This document shows positions 37,240-51,124 of a stretch of 64,000 nt of DNA, piece by piece (positions within the stretch are counted from its first letter, which is position 1; each line of letters opens with the position of its first letter). Source of the DNA: Rhodopirellula islandica (lineage in GTDB: Bacteria; Planctomycetota; Planctomycetia; Pirellulales; Pirellulaceae); the NCBI RefSeq assembly GCF_001027925.1, contig NZ_LECT01000019.1, forward strand, positions 62,001 through 126,000. Reading direction: 5' to 3'. The notes beneath the pieces were generated by a model, which searched no databases, had not been told where the DNA came from, and saw only the letters and a program-made list of their open reading frames with translations. A program made the position numbers and the translations under genes.

Positions 37240-37836
37240 CTACTCTCTTTCTCGTAGGTCGAGATCGATGAAACGAGACGCTTCATCCAATATCTGCCTG
37301 AAATCGAGCGGTTTTTGAAGGAAGGACGAGGCGCCCTGCAGCAGCATTCTGCGTTGAGCGTCGGCATCTCGAACACCAGTCAGGACGATGACTGGAATGT
37401 CTCGTAGCATCGGATTGAATTTCAACACTGCCAGCAAATCCTCTCCGCTTCCGTTGGGCATGGCCAGATCCATCACGATCAAAGCAGGCTTCCACTGTGT
37501 CACTTTGACAATGCCTTCCATGCCATAGTGCGCGTGCTCCATTTCCACCCGATAGGGACGAAACATGATCTCCATCGCTGCCTGGATATCGGGGTCGTCA
37601 TCCACACACAAAACACGAGGCATCCGCGGAGCATGGGCAACCGTGTTGCAATACCGCATCAGTCGACCACCCACAGCGGCGCGACGTCTTGTTCTTTCTG
37701 GGAGATGAGTCTTGAGCATCGAGCGTGTCTCCATGAGGATTTTGATTGCATCCAACTGTGCACCGAGCGCTGTCAAACCAGTCTTCGAAACGAACTTCGA
37801 TTCAACCGCAAACCATTCAAGATGGTCGAAAGTCAT
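37240..37836 (-). CDS. Receiver-only response regulator (REC 1) with N-terminal extension
   Basis: A 198-residue frame; the receiver begins at RVLCVDDDPDIQAAM. Phospho-Asp is in IVMDLAMP, Thr in VLTGVR and Lys in FLQKPL. About 70 residues precede it if the first ATG is used; internal starts at 37731 or 37659 are possible and I cannot decide between them. The stop is seven bases before the kinase GTG, so this gene leads the signalling operon. No output domain is present. Confidence 0.85.
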   Translation of the reverse strand: MTFDHLEWFAVESKFVSKTGLTALGAQLDAIKILMETRSMLKTHLPERTRRRAAVGGRLMRYCNTVAHAPRMPRVLCVDDDPDIQAAMEIMFRPYRVEMEHAHYGMEGIVKVTQWKPALIVMDLAMPNGSGEDLLAVLKFNPMLRDIPVIVLTGVRDADAQRRMLLQGASSFLQKPLDFRQILDEASRFIDLDLRERE

Positions 37837-38264
37837 TTCGAACCGATCGACCGACGGTGGTCGCCCTTCTCAGACACGACCGACTGGTATCAACTTCACG
37901 ACTGAAACCTAGCTCCGAGTTTTCCCGAATAATGGGAGGTGCTCATTTATCACGTGCGATTTTCTCATTTACTCGCTGACCCACATGGTTTTGGTGCAGG
38001 CAAAGTCATTCGATCTCGCGAAGACACTCATTCATCCGATCGGCATTGAAATCCGATAGCAGGGCACGCAAATTGAGTGTTTTGAGTCGAAACAGCGAAG
38101 CAGTCGACCTGGCTTCAGCGTCCTCAATTTCGGTTGCCCGCAGCTTCCCAAGATTTCCAACGTCACCGTCGCCTTCACGCGAGCGGCAACCACTCTTCGT
38201 GACGGTTTTCGTGCCAGCGAAGTTGGGAGTTGGATCATTCGAGAACAGGCGGGCGCAACCGACT
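37837..38264. other. Intergenic region between RND pump and signalling cluster
   Basis: A region of 428 bases that should hold the signalling operon's promoter, though none stands out. On the minus strand a frame stays open from inside the end of the RND gene to a stop at 38008-38006. It reads as plausible protein (for example LKTLNLRALLSDFNADRMNE) but has no suitable start codon. Confidence 0.5.
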
Positions 38265-41545
<3,281 letters not shown>

Positions 41546-41549
<4 letters not shown>

Positions 41550-43285
41550 CCGGCAACCTGCAATTGAGAGGTCGTTTCACGGGGCATCACCATTGCATTG
41601 TTCGCTTTCAAAGATGCTGGTTTGCCAGAATCTTGTGCCTCACCAAGCCCGTTGGACTCCGCGGGCGATTGGTTGCCAACCGGCATGCCGTCGACGGGAT
41701 CGCTGATCGGCGAAACGATGATGCTGGTCGACGCCAGCGAACAAAGGTGGTCCAGTTCCGGTTGAATCTGGATCACCACATCGCCGTCCACCCGACTGAC
41801 GACGGTGATCGGAACGATGCGAAGTTTGCCCTGAGCATTCAGCCAAAGTCGATTGCCCGGACGCACCGCTGATTCGATGACACGCATGAGAATTCGATTC
41901 GGTTGAGTTTGAATCGAAACGTCGACAAACATCCCGCGAGTCAACTGCCGACTGGTGCTTCCCGCCAACGAAGACCGTGGGGAGTCGACGCGGAACAGAC
42001 ACGGATAGGTCCGCGTGTTCAGGTCAATTCCAGCTCCATCGAGCCGCTCAAAAATGGCGGACCATTGATGGGTCTCGTTTCCGAACTCACTGGAGACGGT
42101 CGCCGAAACAGCCGAGTTCAAATCCGCCACGGTGGACACCACTTGCTCTGCCGCGACAGGATCATTCACATCCAATGTTGGAAGGCCAGCCTGACTGTTC
42201 CAGATCCAAAACATTTGATCGGCCGTCAAGCTTGCGCGAACCTCGACGGCCGAGGTGTCCTCGATGGTGATGAAGGGTGTTCCCGTCGGAAGAAACGACT
42301 GCTCTTCCACCTCCGACGAAACGACTCTTCCATCGATGGGTGATCGTATGACACAACGTGAGAGATCCAGCCGGGCACGTTCCAGCAAGACATTGGTGAG
42401 CGTCCGTTTCTCCGTCAACAATTCCAACTGTGCGACCAGTTCGCGGCGTCGATTCCCAAGTTCGACCAGCGCCGCATCCGCAGCCAGTTCCGCACGTCGT
42501 GCAGCGTCCACTTCGGAGGCAGACGCCGCTCGCTGGGTGACCAAAGCGTTGATTCGCTCGCGTTCTTGTCGAGCGAGTTCGAGTTGCTTCTTCGCCAACT
42601 CTTGAAGCTGGTACGTGTTGTCTATGCTCACCTCCACCGAGTTTTCTTCCGCGGCCTCTTGCTGCGACAAAGCCTGCAACCGCTTGACTTCCAACTCGTA
42701 TTCGGTCGCGTCCACTTGAATCAGCACTTCCCCCGCGGTCACGCTCCGTCCCGCCCGCACGTTCTCGGAAAGCTCCACCACTCGGCCAGCCACTTCCGAT
42801 GCCAAACGCAGTTCTCTCAGTGGAACCACCACTCCATGGACATCGATCACAACCGGCCCGCTATGAAATCGGACCTCTTCCGTGGCAACGATCGTGACCG
42901 GCGATTTAGGCGGCTTGCTCCGCTGCGGGCGTTTGCGTTCACCCAACAGGGTGTAGCCGTACAGGGCTCCTCCCAAGACAATCATCGAGACCGCAAGATT
43001 GACGGCCACTCGAACGGGCGATGTTGGCTGGTCCGAGCGTTTTGAATCGTCGCTGGACGATGGCACAACGGCAGGAGTTGGAATGTCGGGCACGGGCGTC
43101 ACGAAATTCGTGGAAAGAACGGGAAGTCCATGGATGCCGGGCGATTCGCCAGAGCCGATCGCCCCAACCGAACTTGCTCCTGCGAGCGAAACAGGCTCAC
43201 AACGAGTCAGGGAGCCCCATTTGAGCGTGCAAAACAGAACGCTCAACCTACAACGCATTCCGCGAACAACGAAGCGCATCGCCAT
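41546..43285 (-). CDS. HlyD/AcrA-type periplasmic adaptor of RND pump
   Basis: A 579-residue membrane fusion protein. One transmembrane helix (about 93-115, VAVNLAVSMIVLGGALYGYT) anchors it. The lipoyl-like halves (VVPLRELRLASEVAGRVVEL and CVIRSPIDGRVVSSEVEEQS) flank a long alpha-hairpin (about 210-300), followed by beta-barrel and membrane-proximal domains. The first 90 residues are low in structure and the true start may lie inside. The C-terminal 50 residues are polar. Coupled to the RND gene by ATGA, it bridges pump and outer-membrane channel. The upstream terminator-like hairpin at 43.3 kb separates it from yebC. Confidence 0.92.
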
Positions 43286-43323
43286 GCGTCCATTAAAACC
43301 CGAGCGACGCGGGATGTTCCGCC

Positions 43324-43355
43324 AAAAAGAATAATCGGAGCCAAATTCTGGCTCC
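43324..43355 (-). terminator. Probable terminator of the nusA-yebC operon
   Basis: On the minus strand GGAGCCA (from 43355) pairs with TGGCTCC (to 43337) around a five-base loop, followed by GATTATTCTTTTT. A second GC-rich hairpin (43360-43380) lies just before it. The position after yebC and before the adaptor gene fits a terminator, though the T-run is offset. Confidence 0.55.
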
Positions 43356-43495
43356 CTCCGGCCGGCCTACTTCGCCGGCCCGCCCTCAGTAGGCCGAATG
43401 AAGGAGGCATTGCGACGCACATCCGGCAATGATCTCAGGTGGCCTGGGAATTCGGCCGCGGGTCGCGAATCAACGCGACGGCGGATCTTGGCCGT

Positions 43496-44236
43496 TTACT
43501 CCGAAACCGATTCTTCCGGGAAATTGGCGTTGGTGCTGACCGTTTGGATGTCGTCGTGATCGTCGAGCATTTCCAGCAATGCCAGGACCTTGCCGGACGA
43601 GCTTTCATCGAGGTCCACGTTGGTCGACGCGACTTGAGTCACTTCACTGACTTCGGTTTCCATGCTCGCTTCATCGAAAGCGACTTCTAAATCACTGAAC
43701 GCTTCGGGACTGCAGGTCACTTGGATCTTGCCATCGTCGTCGACTTCCACGTCGTCCGCACCGTTTTCCAGCGCCAGTTCGGTGACCTTTTCCTCGTCCG
43801 CCTCCTCACCAAAAACGAAGATGCCTTTGCGTTCGAACAAGTACGACACGCAACCGGTTTTGCCGAGTTCACCGCCGTACTTTCCAAACAGGGTCCGCAA
43901 CTCGGGAGCCGTCCGATTGCGGTTGTCGGTCAATGCCAAGCACATCACCGCGACTCCACCCGGTCCGTAACCCTCGTAGAGAATTTCTTCGACCGCATCA
44001 CCGTCCAGCTCACCGGTACCACGCTTGATGGCGCGTTCGATGTTGTCCTTCGGCATGGACACCGCTTTGGCGTCATCGATTGCTTTTCGCAATCGGATGT
44101 TTGTCCCTGGATCCCCGCCGCCCATCTTGGCCGAGACGATGATTGCCTTGCTGAGCTTACTCCACATCTTGCCCCGCTGGGCGTCAACACGCCCTTTGCG
44201 ATGCTGGATGTTTGCCCATTTACTGTGACCTGCCAT
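43496..44236 (-). CDS. yebC: YebC/PmpR-family protein
   Basis: A 246-residue protein with the invariant start MAGHSKWANIQHRKGRVDAQ and the signature GYGPGGVAVMCLALTDNRNR. All three domains of the family are present at standard length. YebC-type proteins act as translation factors that relieve ribosome pausing at proline stretches, and were earlier described as DNA-binding regulators. Its place at the end of a nusA-infB-rbfA cluster suits the translation role. It lies 85 bases after the HhH/histone-tail gene. Confidence 0.97.
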   Translation of the reverse strand: MAGHSKWANIQHRKGRVDAQRGKMWSKLSKAIIVSAKMGGGDPGTNIRLRKAIDDAKAVSMPKDNIERAIKRGTGELDGDAVEEILYEGYGPGGVAVMCLALTDNRNRTAPELRTLFGKYGGELGKTGCVSYLFERKGIFVFGEEADEEKVTELALENGADDVEVDDDGKIQVTCSPEAFSDLEVAFDEASMETEVSEVTQVASTNVDLDESSSGKVLALLEMLDDHDDIQTVSTNANFPEESVSE

Positions 44237-44321
44237 GAGAATTGTCCTTCCGTTTTGGATTCAATCGTTGCTCAATGGAATGCGATCGAGTCCACCGGAT
44301 TCGGACCGATCCGCGGTGCGA

Positions 44322-45599
44322 TCAGCGGGGTTTCCGCTTTGTCAATTTTCGATTGGTGGCTTTCTTTCCAGCAGCCGTGCCAGCGGAATCGGCGGATTCG
44401 GCTGAAGTGGATTTCGGGGCCGTGCTCGAGGATTTCTTCGCCGACTTCTTGGGAGCCGACTCTTTCTCGCTGCTGGCCTTGGCATTGCTGCCCGACTTCT
44501 TGGCAGGTGCCTTCTTAGCCGCAGGTGCCTTGGTGGACTTCTTGGACGCGGACTTCGACGTCCCAGTCGACTTCGAAGCCGTTTTGGAAGCCGAGGTTTT
44601 GGTCGACTTCTTGGCCGCGTCGGCCTTCTCAGCAGCAGCCTTTTTCTTGGTGGACTTGGAGCCCGCAGCCGCCTTGGCTTCCGCTTTTTTCGCTTCGGCA
44701 GCCAAACGTGCTTGAGACTCAGCCGCCTGTTCCGCCGCTGATTTTTGCGGCATCGTGGGCTTGGTCACGCGGCTACCTTTTTTGGCGCTGCGTTTGACCA
44801 AGACGGCCGACTTGGCTTCGGCGACTTCTGCTGCTTCCGCCTCTGCTTCTTGCTTGGCCGCAGCTCGCTCTTCTTTTTTGCGAGCCTTCACGCGTTTGAT
44901 GGCCGCTTCCTTGGTGCTCAACCACTCATCCAGTTCAGCTGAACTGCCTTTGGCAATTGACTCAAGGAACGTGCGAGCGGTTTTGTCCTTGGGGTCCATC
45001 AACAAGTCAACGGCTGGTTGATGAAGCAGGGCAGCGAACTCCACTCCCTTGCTTTTCGGCACAGCGCGTTCGAGCCCTGGGACACGCCCATCGGCAGCTT
45101 CCGCTTGGCTGGCAATTCCCGTCACCAACATCACCACCATGGCGGAGTAATCGATCGGGATCGAATGCCCGCCCAAGCCGTGCTGGATGATGTAGCTGAG
45201 CACAAATGGCGTCATCGAAGACATGCCTTCGAATTTGGCCACGGCTTTGCCGAGATTCTCTTTTTTCAGGTGATCAAGATCAAAGCTGTAGAACTCTTCG
45301 AAGATCGATTGCAGAATCGACTTCAAACGTTGAGCGGCTTTGGCCGAATCTGGAAGACTGGACAGAACTCCTGCCAGCTCGGTCACGGTGGTGACTCGAA
45401 CTTCGTTCCAATCAAAATAGTCCTGTTCCAACTTCGCAAGACCTTCGTCTGCCAAGTCAGCGGAGCAATCTTCAAGCAGGCAGGCGTACAAAGCGTGTTC
45501 AAGAAGCGGACGCGACGGGGTGGCGGGGGCCACGTCGTAGTGTTTTTTCAAAGCCGCTTGCAGCTTCGTGATCAGTTTCGCGCGGTTGGTGGCTGACAT
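44322..45599 (-). CDS. Degenerate HhH-GPD (endonuclease III-like) protein with histone-H1-like tail
   Basis: A 425-residue protein. Residues about 40-180 follow the endonuclease III fold: helices ending in NEVRVTTVTELAGVLSSLP, a helix-hairpin-helix-like segment KFEGMSSMTPFVLSYIIQHG and the Asp-bearing loop HSIPIDYSAMVVMLV. The canonical LPGVGRKTA hairpin is replaced by FEGMSSMTP, so the catalytic Lys is missing, while the Asp of the V-D-T motif position is kept (PIDYS). The four Fe-S cysteines are absent. Residues about 230-425 are a Lys/Ala/Ser tail (AKKS, KKSTK repeats) like histone H1 or HU tails, probably DNA- or RNA-binding. It starts 13 bases after rbfA, so it is co-expressed with translation genes. 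Function unknown. Confidence 0.85.
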   Translation of the reverse strand: MSATNRAKLITKLQAALKKHYDVAPATPSRPLLEHALYACLLEDCSADLADEGLAKLEQDYFDWNEVRVTTVTELAGVLSSLPDSAKAAQRLKSILQSIFEEFYSFDLDHLKKENLGKAVAKFEGMSSMTPFVLSYIIQHGLGGHSIPIDYSAMVVMLVTGIASQAEAADGRVPGLERAVPKSKGVEFAALLHQPAVDLLMDPKDKTARTFLESIAKGSSAELDEWLSTKEAAIKRVKARKKEERAAAKQEAEAEAAEVAEAKSAVLVKRSAKKGSRVTKPTMPQKSAAEQAAESQARLAAEAKKAEAKAAAGSKSTKKKAAAEKADAAKKSTKTSASKTASKSTGTSKSASKKSTKAPAAKKAPAKKSGSNAKASSEKESAPKKSAKKSSSTAPKSTSAESADSAGTAAGKKATNRKLTKRKPR

Positions 45600-45612
45600 C
45601 TAAATGCGGTAA

Positions 45613-46026
45613 TCAATCGTTTGAGTGGGGAGTGGCGTCTTCGCCAGAATCATTTTGGTCACGATCATCCATCGCGCCTTCCTTTTCTTGCTGAATCCGA
45701 GCAAGAATCTCACTGACCGTCATCGCGTGTTCTTGACCTCGGTCGACTTCGAACCGCAACTTGGGCGTGTAGCGGGTGTCCATCCGATTCGCGATTTTGC
45801 TTTGCAGGAATCCAGCGGAATTCTGCAGCCCTCGCAATGACAGGTTCTTCTGCGTTTCATCCCCCATCACGCTGACCTTGACCTTGGCTTCACGCATGTC
45901 TGGTGAAACCTCCACTCCGATCACCGTGACATCACGAACGCGAGGATCGCGGACCTCGGTCACGATCGCATTGGCGACCACTTCGCGGATCGCTTCGGCA
46001 GCTTTGAGCATACGTCGACTGGACAA
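45613..46026 (-). CDS. rbfA: Ribosome-binding factor A
   Basis: A 137-residue protein of normal RbfA length plus an acidic tail. Family marks are RRMLKAAEAIREVVANAIV, the EVRDPRV signature, and YTPKLRFEVDRGQEHAMTVSEIL near the end. It is a KH-like-fold factor for maturation of the 30S subunit and 16S 5' end. The start is TTG 46026 or ATG 46011 (five codons later); no clear Shine-Dalgarno decides. It lies 154 bases after infB, the classical neighbour. Confidence 0.95.
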   Translation of the reverse strand: MSSRRMLKAAEAIREVVANAIVTEVRDPRVRDVTVIGVEVSPDMREAKVKVSVMGDETQKNLSLRGLQNSAGFLQSKIANRMDTRYTPKLRFEVDRGQEHAMTVSEILARIQQEKEGAMDDRDQNDSGEDATPHSND

Positions 46027-46180
46027 AAGACAAACTTCAACAAGGAGGAGCGTGCAATCGCATCAAAAGAAAAAACCGAGCTGGCCACGGTGCCCGCTCC
46101 GATCAGGGGACTGAATTCGTTCCATGCTGGAACCCGGCAGCACATCGATGCCATGTGCTGCCAGTTTCCGACTCGAACAC

Positions 46181-49100
46181 TCAATCGAGTTTTCGAGCGA
46201 CTTCTTCGATCTTGTAAGCTTCCAAAACATCGTCCTGCTTGATGTCGTTGAAGCCTTGAAGACGAATACCGCATTCCATGCCGCGGGGAACTTCCTTGAC
46301 GTCTTCCTTGATCCGACGAAGCGTGTCGAGTTGATAATCGCCAATGGTACGTCCGTCTCGGTTGACTCGAATGCGGCAATTCCGCTGAATCGAACCTTGT
46401 GCGACATAGCACCCTGCAATCGTTCCAATTCGGCTGATTGAGAAGACTTGCTTGACCAGGGCACGGCCGAGTTCGACCACGCGTTCTTCTGGTTTCAAGC
46501 GTCCTTCGATCAAAGCACGTATGTCATCGGTCAGCTTGTAAATCACGTCGTAACGACGAATTTCAACACCGCGTTCGTCGGCCAGCGATCGAGCCTTTTC
46601 ATCCGGGATGACGTTGAAGCCCAAGATCACTGCGTCAGAAGCACTGGCGAGCGTCGCGTCGGCCAAGGTGATGCCACCAACACTGCGTTGCAAAACTCGA
46701 ATCTGAACTTCGGGGTGATCGAATTTGCTCAGCTCTTTGTCGATTGCTTCCAGTGATCCGCGAGCGTCTGCTCGGATGATCAAATTCAGCTTCACGGTGT
46801 CAGCGGAGGTGCCAAGTTTGCCACCTTCCAGCATTTCCTGGAACGAGTCGAAGCTGACCTTGGTGGTGATTCCAGACAAACTCTGTCGACTGGATTCCCC
46901 TTCTCGAGCACTCGCGATTTCGCGTGCCTGCGAGATGTCCTTGAGAACGTGGAAACGGTCGCCCGCACCGGGCGGCGTGTCCAATCCCATCAAGCTCACG
47001 GGAGTGCTGGGACCAGCCTCGAGAATCGGCTTGCCGGTCAACGTGTCTTGCATGGCTCGGACCCGACCGTGTGCCGGACCGCAAACCAGAATGTCGCCGA
47101 CGCGGAGTGTTCCGTTTTGGACGATCATCTTTGCAACCACACCGCGGTCGCCCTGCTGCTCTGATTCCAAGCACACACCCAAGGCCGAACGATCCGGGTT
47201 AGCGGAGTACTCGTTCAGTTCAGCGATGGTCAACAACGTTTCCAACAACTCTTCCATCCCGATGCCTTGTGTGGCACTGGTGCGAACGATTTCGACATCG
47301 CCGCCCCATTCACTCGGGGTGAGTTGGTGTTCGGTCAGTTGAGTCATGACGCGGTTGGCATCGACACCTTCGAGGTCAATCTTATTCAGTGCAACCACGA
47401 TCGGCACCTCAGCCGCTTTCGCGTGACTGATCGCTTCTTCGGTTTGCGGCATGATTCCGTCGTCGGCAGCCACCACCAAAACAGCGATGTCAGTGACGTT
47501 GGCACCACGAGCACGCATTTCCGTGAACGCTTCGTGACCAGGTGTGTCCACGAAGGTCACCGGGTGACCGTTGTTGTCAATCTTGTAGGCACGGATGTGC
47601 TGGGTGATACCACCTGCCTCGCCTTTGACGACGTTGATGCCGACCAAGTGATCCAGCAGACTGGTTTTTCCGTGATCGACGTGACCAAGGAAAGTCACCA
47701 CTGGAGGACGAGCGATCAGGGTTTCCGGCTTGTCTTCGATCTCTTCGATTTCCGTGATCAACTCTTGCTCGAGCGATTCAGCGGCCTTCAACTCGATGTC
47801 GAGATCGTGTTCCGTGGCCAACAACTCGGCGGTTTCGAAATCGATGTCAGCATTGATGTTGACCATCATTCCCATGCCCATCAGGGTTCGCATCACGTCG
47901 GCGACACTCAACCCGGATCCTTCGCAGAAATTGCGAACGGTACACGGCAACTCGATCTGGACCTTCTCTTTCCGAGGTGCAGCGGTGTTGACACCCTTGC
48001 GACGGATCCGAGGACGCGAACGTCGGTAGTGATGGCGATCGCCGCCATCGGAACCGATGATCCGCCGGCCTCCGCCGCCACGCTGACGTTCGGCACGGGC
48101 ACTGGCCATGCCGGCCAATCCCTTTTTCTTTGGCTTTTCGTCTTCTTCGGCGACGCGTTTCCCGCGGCCGACAACTCCGACGCTGCCTTCGCCAGCCTTC
48201 TTCACACGCTTTTTGTCCGCTTCGTCCTGCTCGAGGCGAGCAAGCGGAGCCTTCATGCCCTGCTTGTGGCCTTCGATGACGTCGCGAGTCAGCTTGATAT
48301 CGGGTTTCTGAGCTGCCGGGCCGGAGCCTCCCACCGGAGCGGTGGGTTTGGCAGGTGCACTTGGCAATTGAGCCAGATTCACCTTGATCCGTGGTTCACG
48401 TTTCTTGGATTTCCCGGCCTCCACTGGTTTACCAGCATCTTCGGGACGATTTCGAGAACGGTCCAGCGATCGCATCTTGCCACCAGCCGCGACGGGGTCC
48501 CGTCGAACGGCCGAGAGAGGCGATCCAGGAGTGTTCGGAACCACACGACCGGACGAGTTGTTGCCCATCCGTCCCGCGATGCGACTGGCCAATCCACCAC
48601 CCTTGTTGGACGACCCATCGTCGTCCGACGCGGAAGCAGCAGCTTCGCGTTTGGGTTGTTCGGGAGCCTTTCGCTCACCCGCGTCCGACTTGGCCGCCGG
48701 TTTCGCTGTGGGTGCCGAAGCGGGTTTGGTTGAAGGCCCGTCTGACTTGGCCCCCATCCCGATCCCACGTCCACTCGGCGATGCCATCCCGGTTCCGACA
48801 CCGCCGGTTTTCGGCAGTCGAATCTCAGGTTTGGGCGAGTTCTCAGGAGCTGGTGGCTCGGGAGTCGTCGCTTCCGGTGCGGCCGCCAACTTGGGCGTGC
48901 GAACGATCGGCGCGGGTTTGCCAACCGGACGGCCGCCGTCGCGAACGGGCGCCACAGGAGCGGGACTTTCGCTAGCCTCCGCAGGTTTGGAAGGGCGACC
49001 CACACTGATGGACGATGGCTTTCGACCGGTCGTTCCGCTCAAATCTCGAACGGGTGCGACGGGAGCCGTGGGCGTGTCCTTCTGGGGGGGCGCAACTTTA

Positions 49101-49282
49101 GGTTTCGATTCAGATTTCGCTGCGGAACCGGCGAGATGACCTCGTACTTGCTGGGCCTCTTCATCCGAGAGGCTGGCCAGCGCGGAACCTTTGCCCGTGA
49201 TGCCGGCTTTTTTAACCACATCAACGAGTTCTTTGCTGTCGAGATTCAGTTCTTTGGCGAGCGCGTAAATGCGTACTGGCAC
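46181..49282 (-). CDS. infB: Translation initiation factor IF-2
   Basis: A 1,033-residue protein starting with GTG 49282. The N-terminal IF2_N module is [21 protein letters not shown] long Pro/Ala/Lys-rich linker (about 55-430) is followed by a second IF2_N-like module (about 440-500). The G domain begins near 530: G1 GHVDHGKTS, switch [12 protein letters not shown]3 DTPGHEAF, G4 NKID, G5-like TSATQG. Domains II, III and IV follow, with the tRNA-binding end [22 protein letters not shown]. It delivers initiator tRNA to the 30S subunit. It lies 260 bases after nusA. Confidence 0.98.
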   Translation of the reverse strand: MPVRIYALAKELNLDSKELVDVVKKAGITGKGSALASLSDEEAQQVRGHLAGSAAKSESKPKVAPPQKDTPTAPVAPVRDLSGTTGRKPSSISVGRPSKPAEASESPAPVAPVRDGGRPVGKPAPIVRTPKLAAAPEATTPEPPAPENSPKPEIRLPKTGGVGTGMASPSGRGIGMGAKSDGPSTKPASAPTAKPAAKSDAGERKAPEQPKREAAASASDDDGSSNKGGGLASRIAGRMGNNSSGRVVPNTPGSPLSAVRRDPVAAGGKMRSLDRSRNRPEDAGKPVEAGKSKKREPRIKVNLAQLPSAPAKPTAPVGGSGPAAQKPDIKLTRDVIEGHKQGMKAPLARLEQDEADKKRVKKAGEGSVGVVGRGKRVAEEDEKPKKKGLAGMASARAERQRGGGGRRIIGSDGGDRHHYRRSRPRIRRKGVNTAAPRKEKVQIELPCTVRNFCEGSGLSVADVMRTLMGMGMMVNINADIDFETAELLATEHDLDIELKAAESLEQELITEIEEIEDKPETLIARPPVVTFLGHVDHGKTSLLDHLVGINVVKGEAGGITQHIRAYKIDNNGHPVTFVDTPGHEAFTEMRARGANVTDIAVLVVAADDGIMPQTEEAISHAKAAEVPIVVALNKIDLEGVDANRVMTQLTEHQLTPSEWGGDVEIVRTSATQGIGMEELLETLLTIAELNEYSANPDRSALGVCLESEQQGDRGVVAKMIVQNGTLRVGDILVCGPAHGRVRAMQDTLTGKPILEAGPSTPVSLMGLDTPPGAGDRFHVLKDISQAREIASAREGESSRQSLSGITTKVSFDSFQEMLEGGKLGTSADTVKLNLIIRADARGSLEAIDKELSKFDHPEVQIRVLQRSVGGITLADATLASASDAVILGFNVIPDEKARSLADERGVEIRRYDVIYKLTDDIRALIEGRLKPEERVVELGRALVKQVFSISRIGTIAGCYVAQGSIQRNCRIRVNRDGRTIGDYQLDTLRRIKEDVKEVPRGMECGIRLQGFNDIKQDDVLEAYKIEEVARKLD

Positions 49283-49542
49283 TGGGTCGGGATCCTGTCA
49301 AATTCGATAGGGAAGTCCGCTCGCAATTCCTTGCGGGTGCGGCTTCGTGGTTTCATTCATCAAAATCGCATAAAAAGACCTCCATCGCTGCTACGGCGAG
49401 TCAGTGAGATAGCACCAAACTTGCTGAAAACAACGGGGAATTTCATAGCGTTCAAATTGTCCCAAGGACGACTGCAAAGACCAACTTTGCTTCGGTCCCA
49501 CGTTAGGATAGCGTACGCAGGCCGTTTTTGAAAACGGCTCAC
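49283..49542 (-). other. nusA-infB intergenic region with hairpin and 21-base motif
   Basis: Five bases after the nusA stop, GCCGTTTT/AAAACGGC (49521-49538) forms an eight-base-pair hairpin without a downstream T-run, so it may slow or process the message rather than end it. The region also has the second copy of the 21-base motif at 49352-49372. A 60-codon frame here (49360-49542) has no protein-like features. Confidence 0.55.
49352..49372 (-). repeat. 21-base motif, copy 2 (core TGCGATTTTGAT)
   Basis: This matches 19 of 21 bases with the copy at 20264-20284, both on the minus strand and both preceded by a T-run. Here it lies about 70 bases upstream of the infB start. Confidence 0.5.
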
Positions 49543-51096
49543 TCAACCTTCCTGTTTGTTACTTTCTGCCTCGGACGATTCAATCGTCTCGGCGACGGGT
49601 TCCGATTCCTCGGATTCGGTCTCAATCTCTTGTGTTTCGGACTCGCTGGATTCATCCGCGAGCTCCCCAGAAGCTTCTTCGACTGCTTCTTCAGCGGGGC
49701 TTTCTTCAGTGGGGGCCTCTCCATCGGAGCTAGCCTCCGGAGAATCAGCTTCCTCCTCGGCGGCAGGCTGTTTACCTTCCGCGGCTTCGGAACTCTCTGA
49801 TTCAGTGTTTTCTGTGTCGGCGTTGTCCTCGGATACTGGTTCCGCCGGCGGTTCTTCCGCCGGAGCTTCGCTGGCTGCTGGTGCAGGAGCTTTCTTTTCG
49901 GTCCGCTCTTGGTCTCTTCGAACACGACGCTCTTCCGCGGCGGCTTTTTCAGCCTCTTCCGCGTTGGCTTCCGCCGTCTCGACGATCCGGTCGACATCCG
50001 CTTCGCTCAAACCGCTCATTTCCATGAACAGGTCGGGCTCAATCACGGACAAGTCATCGTATGACAAATAACCTTGCTCAACCAACGCTTGAGCAATCTC
50101 TTCGGTGATCCCTGGAATCTGACTGAAACCACCCACCGCACGTTCGATCTGCTCTTCGAGCTCGCCGTTGGTCATGATTTCGATGTCCCAACCGCAGAGC
50201 TTGCTGGCCAGGCGGACATTCTGTCCACGACGACCGATGGCGAGCGAAAGTTGGTCTTCTTGAACCAATACGATCGCGCGACCAATCATGTCGCACAACA
50301 GAACTTGATCGACTTCCGCGGGCTGCAAGGCGTTGGGAATCAGCACCTCCGGGTCGCTGTCGTAGCGGACCACGTCAATGTGCTCACCGGCCAATTCTTC
50401 ACGAACCGCTTTGATGCGACTGCCGCGATAACCGACGCAGACACTGATCGGATCGATCTGCTGATCTTCGCTGCTGACGGCAACCTTGCTGCGGTAACCA
50501 GGCTCGCGAGAGATGGACTTGATCGCAATCACGCCATCGCTCAACTCCGGAATTTCTTGCTCAAACAAACGCTGCACAAACTGCGGCCGAGTTCGAGACA
50601 GCACGACGCGAACACGGTTGCCACCCGAGGGACGGACCTCGAAAACAATCGCACGAACGCGTTCGTTGGCGTGCAGGCTTTCGCCAGGAATCTGTTCACT
50701 GCGTGGGAGAATGGCTTCGACATTTCCCAAATTGACGGTGGCCACACCACCATCGGCACGACCGATCATTCCGCTGACGATCTCACCGATCTGGTCACGG
50801 TACTCCAGCATCAACGCATCGCGTTCTGCTTCGCGGACCTTTTGAATGATGACTTGCTTGGCAGTCTGAGCACCAATTCGGCCGATTTGATCGTCACCGA
50901 GAGGCTCACCTGCCAACGTCGCGGCGATGGCACCGTTGTCGCGACTGATCGAAACGATCACGTCGGATTCTTCACCGTATTGTTTCTTCGCAGCGCTCTG
51001 AAGCGCCGACTCAATCGCCTGGAACAGAAGTTCGGGGTCGATGTTTTTATCGCGATGCAGCGAATCGACGTATCGCAAAATGTCTTGCGGATTCAT
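49543..51096 (-). CDS. nusA: Transcription termination/antitermination factor NusA
   Basis: A 517-residue protein from ATG 51096 (MNPQDILRYVDSLHRDKNID). Order: N-terminal RNA-polymerase-binding domain 1-125, S1 domain about 110-175 (GEIVSGMIGRADGGVATVNLG), then KH1 and KH2 (CVGYRGSRIKAVREEL and SLAIGRRGQNVRLASKLCG). A helix-hairpin-helix acidic-repeat-like unit follows (IPGITEEIAQALVEQGY), then a 130-residue Glu/Ala/Ser tail. An in-frame ATG at 51180 would add 28 residues read through a terminator hairpin, so it is rejected. rimP, often upstream of nusA, is not here. A promoter and terminator-like leader hairpin lie immediately upstream. Confidence 0.97.
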   Translation of the reverse strand: MNPQDILRYVDSLHRDKNIDPELLFQAIESALQSAAKKQYGEESDVIVSISRDNGAIAATLAGEPLGDDQIGRIGAQTAKQVIIQKVREAERDALMLEYRDQIGEIVSGMIGRADGGVATVNLGNVEAILPRSEQIPGESLHANERVRAIVFEVRPSGGNRVRVVLSRTRPQFVQRLFEQEIPELSDGVIAIKSISREPGYRSKVAVSSEDQQIDPISVCVGYRGSRIKAVREELAGEHIDVVRYDSDPEVLIPNALQPAEVDQVLLCDMIGRAIVLVQEDQLSLAIGRRGQNVRLASKLCGWDIEIMTNGELEEQIERAVGGFSQIPGITEEIAQALVEQGYLSYDDLSVIEPDLFMEMSGLSEADVDRIVETAEANAEEAEKAAAEERRVRRDQERTEKKAPAPAASEAPAEEPPAEPVSEDNADTENTESESSEAAEGKQPAAEEEADSPEASSDGEAPTEESPAEEAVEEASGELADESSESETQEIETESEESEPVAETIESSEAESNKQEG

Positions 51097-51124
51097 GGCG
51101 ATGAGAAGTCTTGTGACGAAAAGA

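Noticed and set aside
47267-48733. Plus-strand frame of 488 codons opposite infB
   Set aside because: Antisense of a certain IF-2 gene; long only because of high-GC codon bias.
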